A DNA stretch of 64,000 nucleotides, from positions 38,416-102,415 of the forward strand of contig JAUJEA010000019.1 in the NCBI GenBank assembly GCA_030442035.1, written 5' to 3'. Numbering within the stretch: the stretch's first letter is position 1; every line of letters starts with the position of its first letter. Shown piece after piece: positions 26,844-36,600 of the stretch. This DNA comes from Splendidivirga corallicola. Lineage in GTDB: Bacteria; Bacteroidota; Bacteroidia; Cytophagales; Cyclobacteriaceae. Made by a program: the position numbers and the translations under genes. The notes under the pieces are model-generated. The model searched no databases. It was not told the DNA's origin and saw nothing but the letters and a program-made list of their open reading frames with translations.

Positions 26844-29440
26844 ACAGAAAACACCATATACCCAAAATACCGCATGCCTTTTTCAAGTGGTACTGCAAAC
26901 GGGAAAGGTATGAGGAATTGCATGGCGACCTGGAGGAGTTTTATTATGAGAGAGTGGCTGAAAAGGGTATGATGAAAGCCAGGCTATATTATTTATGGGA
27001 TGTGATCTGTTGTTGTCAGCCTTATGCGTGGAAGAAACCGAAAAGTCAAACAAACTCAAATATCATCATGTTTAGAAATTACTTTAAAACTTCCCGCAGA
27101 AGTTTAATGAAAAGCCCACTCAGTTCATTCATCAATATATTTGGATTGGCCGCTGTGATAGGCGTTTGTGTATATGTTTACAGCTTTGCGCAGTGGATCT
27201 ATAGCATAGACCAATTCCATGAACATAAAAATGAAGTATACCTGGCTACTTTTTTTGCTGATAGAGATGGTACTGTGAAGCAAAACGGAAAAACACCAAG
27301 GCCACTGGGTAAAATGCTTAGGGAAGATTTTACGCATATCAAAAAAGTTTGTCGCATCGAGGATGGTAATGTGGTGCTGAAATATGAAGACAAGGTCTTT
27401 CACGAGAAAATGCGTTATGCAGATCCCGAATTTTTAGAAATGTTCACCTTTCCATTGAAATGGGGATCACCCAGCTCTTTGGCTGATATGAACAGCATCA
27501 TACTTAGTGAAGATATGTCCATCAAATATTTTGGAGAGGAGAATCCTCTGGATAGGGATATACAGGTCATTTTTGGTGAAAACAATAGTAAGACATTTAC
27601 GATTGCTGGCGTGGCCAAAGCTTTTCCCGATGCATGCAGCATTGATTTCGATTTTCTGATCAACTTTAAAAACTGGCAGGTGGCTGACCCTTCTTATGAT
27701 ATGGATGATTGGAGTGCTTTTGTGGATGCCACCCTGATACAGGTGGCTGACCCGACGGATTTATTCCCTATCGAGCAGGAGATGGAAAAGTATAAAATCC
27801 TTCAGAATAAGGCGGAAGATGATTGGGCAATTGATTCTTTTGCATTTGAACAATTAGCAACTTTATACGAAAAGGGCGGAGATATCAGGGGTGATATTGC
27901 AGGCAATGGCTTTGGCAGCAACTACAGGGCTGTGGTGATCATATCCATCATTACATTAATGATGCTTGCCATGGCTTGTTTCAATTATATCAACATTGCC
28001 ATTGTCTCTGCAGCTAAAAGGCTTAAAGAAATAGGACTAAGGAAAGTTGTTGGAGCCAGCCGGAAAATGGTGATCACCCAGTTTTTGGCTGAAAATATAT
28101 TCATTACTTCTTTTGCTTTGGTTTTTGGTTTTATCCTGGGTATCACGATTATCATACCCTGGTTTGAACGGATATTGGATGTAGACTTCAGTTTCAGTCT
28201 GCTTGATAAAAACTTTCTGATATTTATGGTATCGACCCTGCTTTTCACAGGGATCGCTTCCGGCATGTATCCGGCTTTTTACATCTCGAAGTTCCGGGTG
28301 GTAGGCATTCTAAAAGGTTCCGTAAAGTTTGGTAAGAAAAACCCGTTGACCAAGGTCTTTCTAACCTTCCAGTTAATATTGGCCTGTATCCTGATTTCAA
28401 CAGCGGTAATGTTTACGCAAAATACGGCTTACCTGAATGATAGAAGTTGGGGATACAATCAGGGAGCAGCCTTATATGCACAGGTATCCGACCAATCTGC
28501 CTATGAGCGATTGTATGCAGCAATGACCCAAAATCCGAATGTGCTGTCTATTTCAGGATCAAGCCACCATCTTGGAAGAAGCAATACTACTACCGTGGTG
28601 GATGTGCCAGACCGCCAATATGAGGTACAGCAATTATCTGTGGATGCTAATTACTTTGAAACGATGGGTGTCACGCTGATTGACGGGCGGACTTTTATAG
28701 ATCATCATAAAAGTGATAAACAGGCTGTGGTTGTCAATGAAACATTGGTGGAAAACATGGCATTGGACAAACCAATAGGACAACAATTCAAAATAGACAG
28801 TGTGGATTACGAGGTGATCGGTGTAGTGAAAGATTTTCATCTTTACAGTTTCAATGAAACCATTCAACCCACGCTATTCAAAGTAGCTAACAGGAAAGAT
28901 TATCGTTATTTGTCCATGAAAGTGAATAATGGTTCAGAAAGAGAAGTATACAAAAGTTTACTAAACAAATGGTTAGCACTCTTCCCCGAGATCCCTTTTC
29001 AGGGCGGCTATCAGGAAGACGTTTGGGGAGGCTATTTTGAAGAAATCGATACGCATGCCGTGGTATGGAACAGGATCGCTATTATGGCCATGTTATTGGT
29101 GGGGCTGGGATTATACGGCCTTGTTACCTTGAATGTAGCCGGAAGAACAAGGGAATTCAGCATCAGAAAAGTACTGGGTGCCGCACTCAAAAACATTGCT
29201 TCCAATATCATCAGTCAATATGTAATACTCTTTGCCATAGCACTCTTTATTGGAGGTCCTATCAGCTATTTTTTGGTGGAATGGTTCTTCGATTTTGTGT
29301 ACCCTTACCATGTTCCAATGAATTCTCTCGGTGTTGTCATAGCGGTTACCTCTTTAATATCACTACTATTGTTGGTTGTTTCTACTCAGATGAGAAAGGT
29401 ATCTAAGTCTAATCCGGTGGATGGGTTGAAGGTGGAGTAG
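26840..29440 (+). CDS. PadR-linked MacB/FtsX permease with prefix domain (4 of 4)
   Basis: An 866-residue permease that returns to the type of the first two: prefix IPKIPHAFFKWYCKRERYEE, periplasmic EKMRYADPEFLEMFTFPLK, loop KEIGLRKVVGASR, end SNPVDGLKVE. It overlaps the third gene by ATGA, so the four are translated as a unit. The operon with padR spans about 10.8 kb. A hairpin GGGTGGTTC/GAACTACCC at 29440-29458 begins at the stop codon but has no T-run, so transcription may stop elsewhere. Confidence 0.9.
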   Translation: MNRKHHIPKIPHAFFKWYCKRERYEELHGDLEEFYYERVAEKGMMKARLYYLWDVICCCQPYAWKKPKSQTNSNIIMFRNYFKTSRRSLMKSPLSSFINIFGLAAVIGVCVYVYSFAQWIYSIDQFHEHKNEVYLATFFADRDGTVKQNGKTPRPLGKMLREDFTHIKKVCRIEDGNVVLKYEDKVFHEKMRYADPEFLEMFTFPLKWGSPSSLADMNSIILSEDMSIKYFGEENPLDRDIQVIFGENNSKTFTIAGVAKAFPDACSIDFDFLINFKNWQVADPSYDMDDWSAFVDATLIQVADPTDLFPIEQEMEKYKILQNKAEDDWAIDSFAFEQLATLYEKGGDIRGDIAGNGFGSNYRAVVIISIITLMMLAMACFNYINIAIVSAAKRLKEIGLRKVVGASRKMVITQFLAENIFITSFALVFGFILGITIIIPWFERILDVDFSFSLLDKNFLIFMVSTLLFTGIASGMYPAFYISKFRVVGILKGSVKFGKKNPLTKVFLTFQLILACILISTAVMFTQNTAYLNDRSWGYNQGAALYAQVSDQSAYERLYAAMTQNPNVLSISGSSHHLGRSNTTTVVDVPDRQYEVQQLSVDANYFETMGVTLIDGRTFIDHHKSDKQAVVVNETLVENMALDKPIGQQFKIDSVDYEVIGVVKDFHLYSFNETIQPTLFKVANRKDYRYLSMKVNNGSEREVYKSLLNKWLALFPEIPFQGGYQEDVWGGYFEEIDTHAVVWNRIAIMAMLLVGLGLYGLVTLNVAGRTREFSIRKVLGAALKNIASNIISQYVILFAIALFIGGPISYFLVEWFFDFVYPYHVPMNSLGVVIAVTSLISLLLLVVSTQMRKVSKSNPVDGLKVE

Positions 29441-29990
29441 GGTGGTTCGGAACTACCCTAGAGAAATTGCCTTCTTATAAATTCACGTCGAGAATATATC
29501 TAAAGGTATGGGATTGTCCTTTAATGGTTGACTGCCCCAAGATTAAGCGTATCTGTGCTAATTATTCAGCCTTACCACTCAGAAATGCTACTGGCTATTG
29601 TCACCTTATTCTCATACAATAACACCTGCTATATGATCTTATGCACATCAATGGAATTAAGTATTTTAATCTTTTGCTCTTTGGTAAGTTGAACGTTCAT
29701 CAGTAAAAAATCTAGCTAGTTATAGGTGTATTTTAAAAATAGGGAATTGCAAGGATAGGGATTTATGATGAAGTCGGGAAAAAATGCCAAAGGTTGGGTA
29801 TTGAAACATTTTCTATAATCATTGAACTTACAAGATAGGTTTTAAAGATTCGGCTTGCAATTGGAAAAAGTAATATTTCGCAAATACAGAACTCTATGAG
29901 CCTTACTATACACATGATTAACTAGATATTTTAGTTTCATCAATTTTTAGTGTACCCTAAAATACTAGATATTTTAATTCAATTTCAGAT
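29441..29990. other. intergenic gap at the border of the AT-rich island
   Basis: About 550 bp without a reading frame I can support. Composition becomes visibly more AT-rich towards 29990. Apart from the hairpin at the permease stop codon I see no repeat, terminator or RNA gene. Confidence 0.5.
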
Positions 29991-32792
29991 ATGAAAACTA
30001 TAAATCATTGCCTGCTATGTTTAATATTGATTTTTTTACCTTTAATTTCTATCCCAATCTATCTCAATGCTCAAAATAAAGCTGGCACTATTTTATATTA
30101 TCTAACCGAGGAAGACATATTCCTTCTACTTGCACACCATAAGGTATTAGAAAAAGATGAGGAACATGGAGCAAGGGGATGGGCAGGATTTGGAGGAGAT
30201 AAACTCTCTAATGAAACATTGACCCAAACTGCAATTCGTGAAACTTATCAAGAAACAAGAGGTGCTTATATCAAGGACAGTTTATCTGCAAAATTATCAG
30301 AGGACTTCACTGTGACATTAGCAAATGGCTTTAAAGTTTATTTTGTGAAAACATATAAAATTCCTGCGTTTATCTTAGATACCTTTCCTTTACTGAGTGA
30401 TTCGTCTGAATATAAAGAACGTGGGCCTTATGTCTGGGTTAAGTTATCTATTCTTTATGATTTTATTGAAAATTCAAAAAAGGATATAATATCAATTAAG
30501 GGTCATCCAGATTTTAAGTCGACGAGTGATCGTGCAGAATGGCTTTATTCAGAATTCACTGAATTGTTAAGGACAATAAAAAAAGATAGTATCCAAAAAT
30601 ATTTCGATATTCCAGAAGAGTCAAAAATCTTTGATAAATTCAAGATTGAAGAAGAAACGGAAGCAGCAGAAGAAGAAGAAATGAAAGCAGCAGCAGAAGA
30701 AGAAAAAGGAGAAGAAAAGGAAGACCAACTAATGCCTTTCTCTAAAGGCCAATTTAAATTTGATGGTATGTGGTGGGAATTGGTTTTTAACAGATCTAAT
30801 AATAAGTTTTATCCTTTTAATATACAAATTAATAGAGTATATCCATCCAGGGAAGAAGTTGGCAATATAGAGTTACATAATCTCGAAGCTGATAAAAAAC
30901 AGTTTAATGAGATTATTGTAACCCTTGAAGGCTTGAATGACCCAGATAAAAAACTTGATCTGATAAATGCAACTGAAAGCGTTTACCTTCAGGCTGTAGC
31001 ATTCAAAAATTCTCCGAAGGATTTCTCCCCTGTCGCTGGTCATATTGAAGTAAAAAAGAGAGTGTCTTCATTTGCAATTCCTTTACCTAAAGTTTTTAGA
31101 GAACAAAAAAAAATAGCAAGGTTCAATTTTTCTGAAGGAAAAAAAAATATTAAATCATCTACTTCTATTGATGAAAAAAATCTAAAAAAATTACATAGGA
31201 TCACCTGTTTGGACAATAAACTAAAAGAATTGTTGAAGGAGGTGGATTTGGTAGATAAGAATAAGTTTCTGGAACCTTTTGAAGAAGGTAGTATGGATCA
31301 CTTTAAATATGGAAAATATTATCAAGAATTGGAAACCTTCCTTAAATACAAGTGTTTCAACGATGATTGGGGTATCGTAAATCACAGATCAGTCGATTCT
31401 GATAGTTTGGTTGAAATGATGGTAAAAAGCGATGAAGAGAAAAGCAAACTCAAAAATATTTTATCTTATTATAAATCCTATTATTCCCACAAACAATTTT
31501 CAGTCAATTATAACAGGATACTCAAAAATCCATTAAATCGTTATAAAAAAACTTTATACGTGGACTCTGCTGAAATTGAATTTTCTGATGGCATCATCAA
31601 AAACATCATTCTTGTAGGGAACCTATTAGACGATACTACAAGGACGAAGAGAATTTACCATAATTATACTCCTATTTCTTTTTCTGACATTTCTGACTTT
31701 AAACGTTTACATAAAGAATCTCTTGTTGCTTTTCATGAGGGAACTGAATATCGCTTTATGATTAAATTGAGTGATTTGATTGCATATACTCCAAAACTAC
31801 ATTTATATTCTGAGGACTATAGCCCAAAAGATACTGTTGTAATGCTGAACCCTCATAGACCTCCTGCTGAAGTTAAACTACAAAAAGAAAGAAGTAATCG
31901 CTTATTTGAAGCTAGGATATATAGTGATTTCATTGGTTTGCAAGAGGAGAATGCAAATGGTCTTATCCAAACCGAAATTAGTAAAAAGATCATCTTGGTG
32001 CCAGGAAGAGCTCATATACCCATGATTCGAGATTTTAAACGAAGGTTTTTTTTTGGTGGATTTAATTATATTAAGCCTCACGTTGCCTTTACTAAAATTG
32101 AGGACAATAATAGAATTCTTGATCTCAAAATTAATGCGACTGGGGATTCCTTAATTAGGAATGTCATAGTAGATTCGACTTTTCAAAGGCTTCAAGGAGA
32201 CAGCACTCTCATAAGAGTAGATACTACTTTTGAAAGAACAGAAAAAAGAAGTAAAGTAGAAGGCCTTGCCACAACACTCGACTTAATCCGAAATGCAAAC
32301 TTCAATGCTGGTGGCACCTTAAATGTATTAGTACTAGATTGGAGAAGAATAAAATCTTCATTTTATCTTAATTTTGGGTTCGATTATTATAGAACTAAGG
32401 TAAGAGACTCATCAGCATTTATCAACTCCTTTAGAAACCCTGAAGTGTCCATAACGACTAGTAATACAAATATATTTACCTATTCAGCTGAAGGAGTTTG
32501 GGAAATTAAACCCGACCCTAGATATGGTTTTTTTCTTAAATATAGAATAAGCTGGATCGATGTACGAACAGAAAGTATGCGGCGAGTAAACAGCTTAGAA
32601 AATCTTACAGAAAAACCTGATAAGAGATATTTCTCACTGCATTTTAGCTTGACTTTCAGACCTTCGCAGGACGAAGACAACAGGAATAAGCTGTTTTTCA
32701 GAGGTACATACACCTCGTTATTTGGAAGGGAGAATGATCGAGATTTTTTTCAAGCACAAGTAGGATATTCATTTTTTTTACTAAAAAAATGA
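29991..32792 (+). CDS. secreted protein with Nudix-like N-domain and beta-barrel-like C-domain
   Basis: A 933-residue protein I cannot assign to a named family. A signal peptide ends near NAQ (about 28). Residues 32-200 look like a Nudix domain: GWAGFGGDKLSNE and TAIRETYQETRG fit G-x5-E-x7-RE, but the second metal site reads QE instead of EE and the glycine is displaced by one, so activity is doubtful. An E/A-rich linker follows (about 215-245), then a long middle of unknown fold. The last 250 residues have alternating aromatic strands (FFFGGFNYIKPHVAF, SFYLNFGFDYYRTKV, YGFFLKYRISWIDV) and end VGYSFFLLKK, as in outer-membrane barrels. The next gene overlaps by 4 bp. Codon use is AT-rich. Confidence 0.6.
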   Translation: MKTINHCLLCLILIFLPLISIPIYLNAQNKAGTILYYLTEEDIFLLLAHHKVLEKDEEHGARGWAGFGGDKLSNETLTQTAIRETYQETRGAYIKDSLSAKLSEDFTVTLANGFKVYFVKTYKIPAFILDTFPLLSDSSEYKERGPYVWVKLSILYDFIENSKKDIISIKGHPDFKSTSDRAEWLYSEFTELLRTIKKDSIQKYFDIPEESKIFDKFKIEEETEAAEEEEMKAAAEEEKGEEKEDQLMPFSKGQFKFDGMWWELVFNRSNNKFYPFNIQINRVYPSREEVGNIELHNLEADKKQFNEIIVTLEGLNDPDKKLDLINATESVYLQAVAFKNSPKDFSPVAGHIEVKKRVSSFAIPLPKVFREQKKIARFNFSEGKKNIKSSTSIDEKNLKKLHRITCLDNKLKELLKEVDLVDKNKFLEPFEEGSMDHFKYGKYYQELETFLKYKCFNDDWGIVNHRSVDSDSLVEMMVKSDEEKSKLKNILSYYKSYYSHKQFSVNYNRILKNPLNRYKKTLYVDSAEIEFSDGIIKNIILVGNLLDDTTRTKRIYHNYTPISFSDISDFKRLHKESLVAFHEGTEYRFMIKLSDLIAYTPKLHLYSEDYSPKDTVVMLNPHRPPAEVKLQKERSNRLFEARIYSDFIGLQEENANGLIQTEISKKIILVPGRAHIPMIRDFKRRFFFGGFNYIKPHVAFTKIEDNNRILDLKINATGDSLIRNVIVDSTFQRLQGDSTLIRVDTTFERTEKRSKVEGLATTLDLIRNANFNAGGTLNVLVLDWRRIKSSFYLNFGFDYYRTKVRDSSAFINSFRNPEVSITTSNTNIFTYSAEGVWEIKPDPRYGFFLKYRISWIDVRTESMRRVNSLENLTEKPDKRYFSLHFSLTFRPSQDEDNRNKLFFRGTYTSLFGRENDRDFFQAQVGYSFFLLKK

Positions 32793-33397
32793 ACCCGTAT
32801 CAAATTTATTGTAAGGTGATGTGGATATTGTGTCTGACTGCTACAAACAGTTTTACTCAAACTAAAGATTATCAGAATAGCTGGATTAAAAATTTGAAAG
32901 GCCAATATATAAAAAAACTTTCACATGAAAGACAATTGTTGAATCCAAATCCGCTAAAAATGAAATCATATAAAGCTTTTTTATATGTGATCAAGAAAAG
33001 CATTTTCAAAAGAAGGAATCAAACGATTCTGGACTCTCTCACATCAGCAGAGCTCAGTTTTATTAACCAACTGGAGAAAGATGATTCCTTGTCCCTGATA
33101 ATTGATTTTCTTGTGATTAACTATGATAGGAAATATGTTAGAAAACTACTATTATATGCGCGCTTTGAAGATATGCCTTCCCATCCCATGTTTTACAAGT
33201 ATTGCAAAATTCGCTGGAATAGGTTCCTAAAAAAAAAGAAAATAAAAATGAAAAATGTATTTGGTTTTCCAAAATCCATTGACATTCAAAATTTAATTAA
33301 TTCCAAACAAAAATTGATCTCATACAACTTACTTCACAATGTCTTCAGAAATTCAATTGTTCTAAAATTTGAACATGATATTAAATTGATTGACTAA
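32789..33397 (+). CDS. hypothetical protein, partner of the Nudix/barrel gene
   Basis: A lysine-rich protein of 202 residues with a possible signal peptide (VMWILCLTATNSFTQ). It overlaps the preceding gene by ATGA, so the two are co-translated and probably work together. No motif is recognised; the predicted content is mostly helical (LDSLTSAELSFINQLEK, YVRKLLLYARFE). It may be a periplasmic accessory of the barrel protein; that is inference from coupling only. Confidence 0.6.
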   Translation: MNPYQIYCKVMWILCLTATNSFTQTKDYQNSWIKNLKGQYIKKLSHERQLLNPNPLKMKSYKAFLYVIKKSIFKRRNQTILDSLTSAELSFINQLEKDDSLSLIIDFLVINYDRKYVRKLLLYARFEDMPSHPMFYKYCKIRWNRFLKKKKIKMKNVFGFPKSIDIQNLINSKQKLISYNLLHNVFRNSIVLKFEHDIKLID

Positions 33398-33683
33398 GCT
33401 CCCTAGACATTATAGAATAGCATTTCGAACTTATGATCTATAATTTGCAATCTATACTTTCAATTCTTTTTTTTGATCTTAATACTAACTAATAATTTAT
33501 TTTTTCTGGGTATATCCATTAGTGGTTACAAAAAATACAATTCTCAATATTGGAACCTAAATGTCAAAATACTTTAATATTCGCTTGCAATACTTTTAAT
33601 ATTTCTGACTAATCCAACTCATATTTTTTGAGTATATTCGAAACTACATTGTGATTTTTCGAATACCTTAATATCAGCTTTAA

Positions 33684-36600
33684 ATGTCAGAGAATCCATT
33701 TTCAACTTACAATAATGGCAATGATGAACTAATCAGAGCAATTGATGAAGTTATACAAGAATTTGAAAAAAGCAATAGTGAAATAAGAAATCCAAGAGTC
33801 GAAGAGAATTTTGTCAAACACCTCTTGAATGCCGTTTTTCCACATTTTAGGCTCGTAAATTTAAATGAAATCCTGTCCAACTTTCCGGCTGTCGACCTAG
33901 GTGATTATGAAAATAAAATTGCATATCAAGTGACCCGAAGAAACGATCCCAAGAAAATAGAGAAGAGTATTGAAGTTTTTCTCAGATATAAAGGAGGGCC
34001 TACAAAACATTTTGATAAAATATGTTTTTTCCTTTTAATAAAACCTAAGGATAAATATGACAAGATACAAAATAACGAAGTGTTCAATAAAGACCAGGAT
34101 ATTATAGGTTTTAGGGATGTTCAAAATGAAATCAAGGATAATGTTGTAGGTCGAGAACATATCGATAAGATAAGAACTGTTTTACAAATCAGGGATATAA
34201 AAAAGCAGAAATTCAATATTCCGGAAAACTACGTTCACAGGAAAGTAAGGTCTTTTAATGAATCGCCACCTGCACAACAATCATTTTATTCTAGGGAAAA
34301 ACTTGACCTTCTAAATGTTCTTACAAAAAATGAATTTAAAAGAATTATAGTCTTTGGAACGGGGGGTATGGGTAAAAGCTTCGAGTCAGATAGGCTAGGT
34401 TATGAATTATGTAAAGAAGAATATGATTTTTATCCTTATCGCATAGACTTGGAAGATTATGTAAGTACTGACACAATTGAAGATATCTTGAATAGCCGGG
34501 AAAGAAAGTGGCAGTTAATTCCTGAAAACCAATTGATTTTGATTTTTGATGGTTTGGGTATCCTAGAACAATCATTGCCTGCATTTGAAAAGCGCATTCG
34601 AAGCTTTATTGATAATCACGGAGAGGTCAGAATATTAATAACATGTAGAAATAATTTTCTGGATTCTGTTAAAGAGGACCGGTGGAAAAATATAGGATTC
34701 GAATTCTGTCACCTGGATGAATTTGATGATACAGATATATCAGATTATTGTGAAAAGAAAGGCCTGATTGGTCATGAATTTATTAGGCATTCCAAAGAGG
34801 GTAAGTTCTATGATCTATTAAAAATTCCTTTTTATTTAAGCATTCTAACGGATCTTTTTATTAATGGTGAAACTCAGTTTGAATCTGTAAGTGGGTTATT
34901 TGAACATATTATTGAAAAAAGGATTGAATTAGATAAAACTCGAGCTGATGATACTGATGCCAAAAGCTTAGATAGAAAAGAAATTTTCTGGCTTCTTGAA
35001 AAACTCGCTCTGACATTGTCTCTGTATCGTAAGACCACCATTGAAATTGATGATTATTTAAAGATAGTTCCTGATTCAAATCATAGAGCATTAATAGAAA
35101 CAAGCCCCTTGTGGAAGCAAAGAAATAGTAGATGGGGTTTCGAACATCAACTTTTCCAAGAATACCTCACGTCCAAAGCCCTGTCCGACATACCCCTGAG
35201 AAGAATCTTCAATCTGGTAGTATTTAATAAAAAATATAGGAAAATTGATACATTTTGGCAAAATGTAATTTCTTTCCTTCCAACCCAGCTTGATGATAAA
35301 TTCAAAGATAGGTTCATCGAATGGCTGCGAACTAAAGACATCAAAATTTTAGCCAATATAGAAACCCATCTATTTCGAAAAGGTCAATGCTTTGAGGTTT
35401 TTAAGATGATCTTTGAGAATCCAAACTATCGCAGAAAACTTGGCTATGATTTCCATGATATTATGAATAAGCTGACAAATTCAGTATATGATGCAAATGA
35501 AATATCAGATTACTTGGCTGGTAAGATAGAAACTTACTCCAATATAAATGACATTTTTCATGCACTGTACTTTTTAACGAAACAGCGTCATAATCATTCA
35601 AGAATTAAGAATTTACTACTCAGCAAAGTTCCTGAGACACAATATCAAAATTATACTACACTTACATTAATCAGGTTGAATTTAGTTGAGCCTTCCGAAG
35701 CAAAAGAATTAGCAAAAGAACTTTTATTATCTTCCGTTGCGGAAAATAAAAAACAAGCACTATATCAACTATTCATTAAATACGATCTTGCACACCTTTA
35801 TCCTGAGGTAGTTTTAGAGGACATCAACCAACAACTAGAAAATGGATATCAAGACACCAACTATGAATTGAGTCTCTTAGAAGCCTTGTTAAAGCTGAAA
35901 ACACCCGATAACTTTAGAAAATTATTAAAACTCTTTTGTTCTTATAATTTCTTTGAAATACAAGATGGCTTTGATGTGATATTTTCTTATGATGGTGATT
36001 TGAGAAAGTTCAAAGATGTGTTAGTGAAAGCCTATTATGAAGATAATAGTTTACTTGATGAAGTAATTGAATTTTTCCAGAAACTTGTAAAAACCGCTAA
36101 CGTCTCATTTCAAATAATAGGTGGTTTCTTTGTGGATACTAATACGGAATCGAATATTTATCAATGGATGATAGAGGAGGTTAAAGATGATTACGATAGA
36201 ATTGATATGTTAGTTAGGATTGAAAGCAAAGGAATAATTGACCTTGCGGCAGAAGGTTTTTTGAAAAGGGAATTGAATCAGGAATTTCTTCACTATTTCA
36301 GGAACAAAGTAGACAATCAGCAACTACAAGAATATTTTGAACTTCAGATAAATGAGAAACTTGATAATTTTTTTAATAAGGAGAAAGTAAAATACGAAAA
36401 CAAAAAAAAGGAGCAACAAGAATATCTAAAGAAACAATCCGAATTACTATTTAATCAAGAAAAATTCTTTGCTGCCATAAAAGAAATTTATAATAGAATA
36501 GGAAAGGAGAAAGTAAGCAAGTCGGATTTAATCCCTTCTAGAGAATTGACCAATTGGGAATATTATAAATTGCACAATAACTCTGCTTTGTGGATTTTAC

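Noticed and set aside
29440..29458. Hairpin at the end of the four-permease operon as a terminator
   Set aside because: The stem is good (one G-T mismatch), but there is no T-run after it, so I do not call a terminator.
30661..30725. The E/A-rich segment of the Nudix/barrel gene as a frameshifted or repeat-inserted region
   Set aside because: The frame is open on both sides and the segment reads as an acidic linker, so there is no sign of a frameshift.
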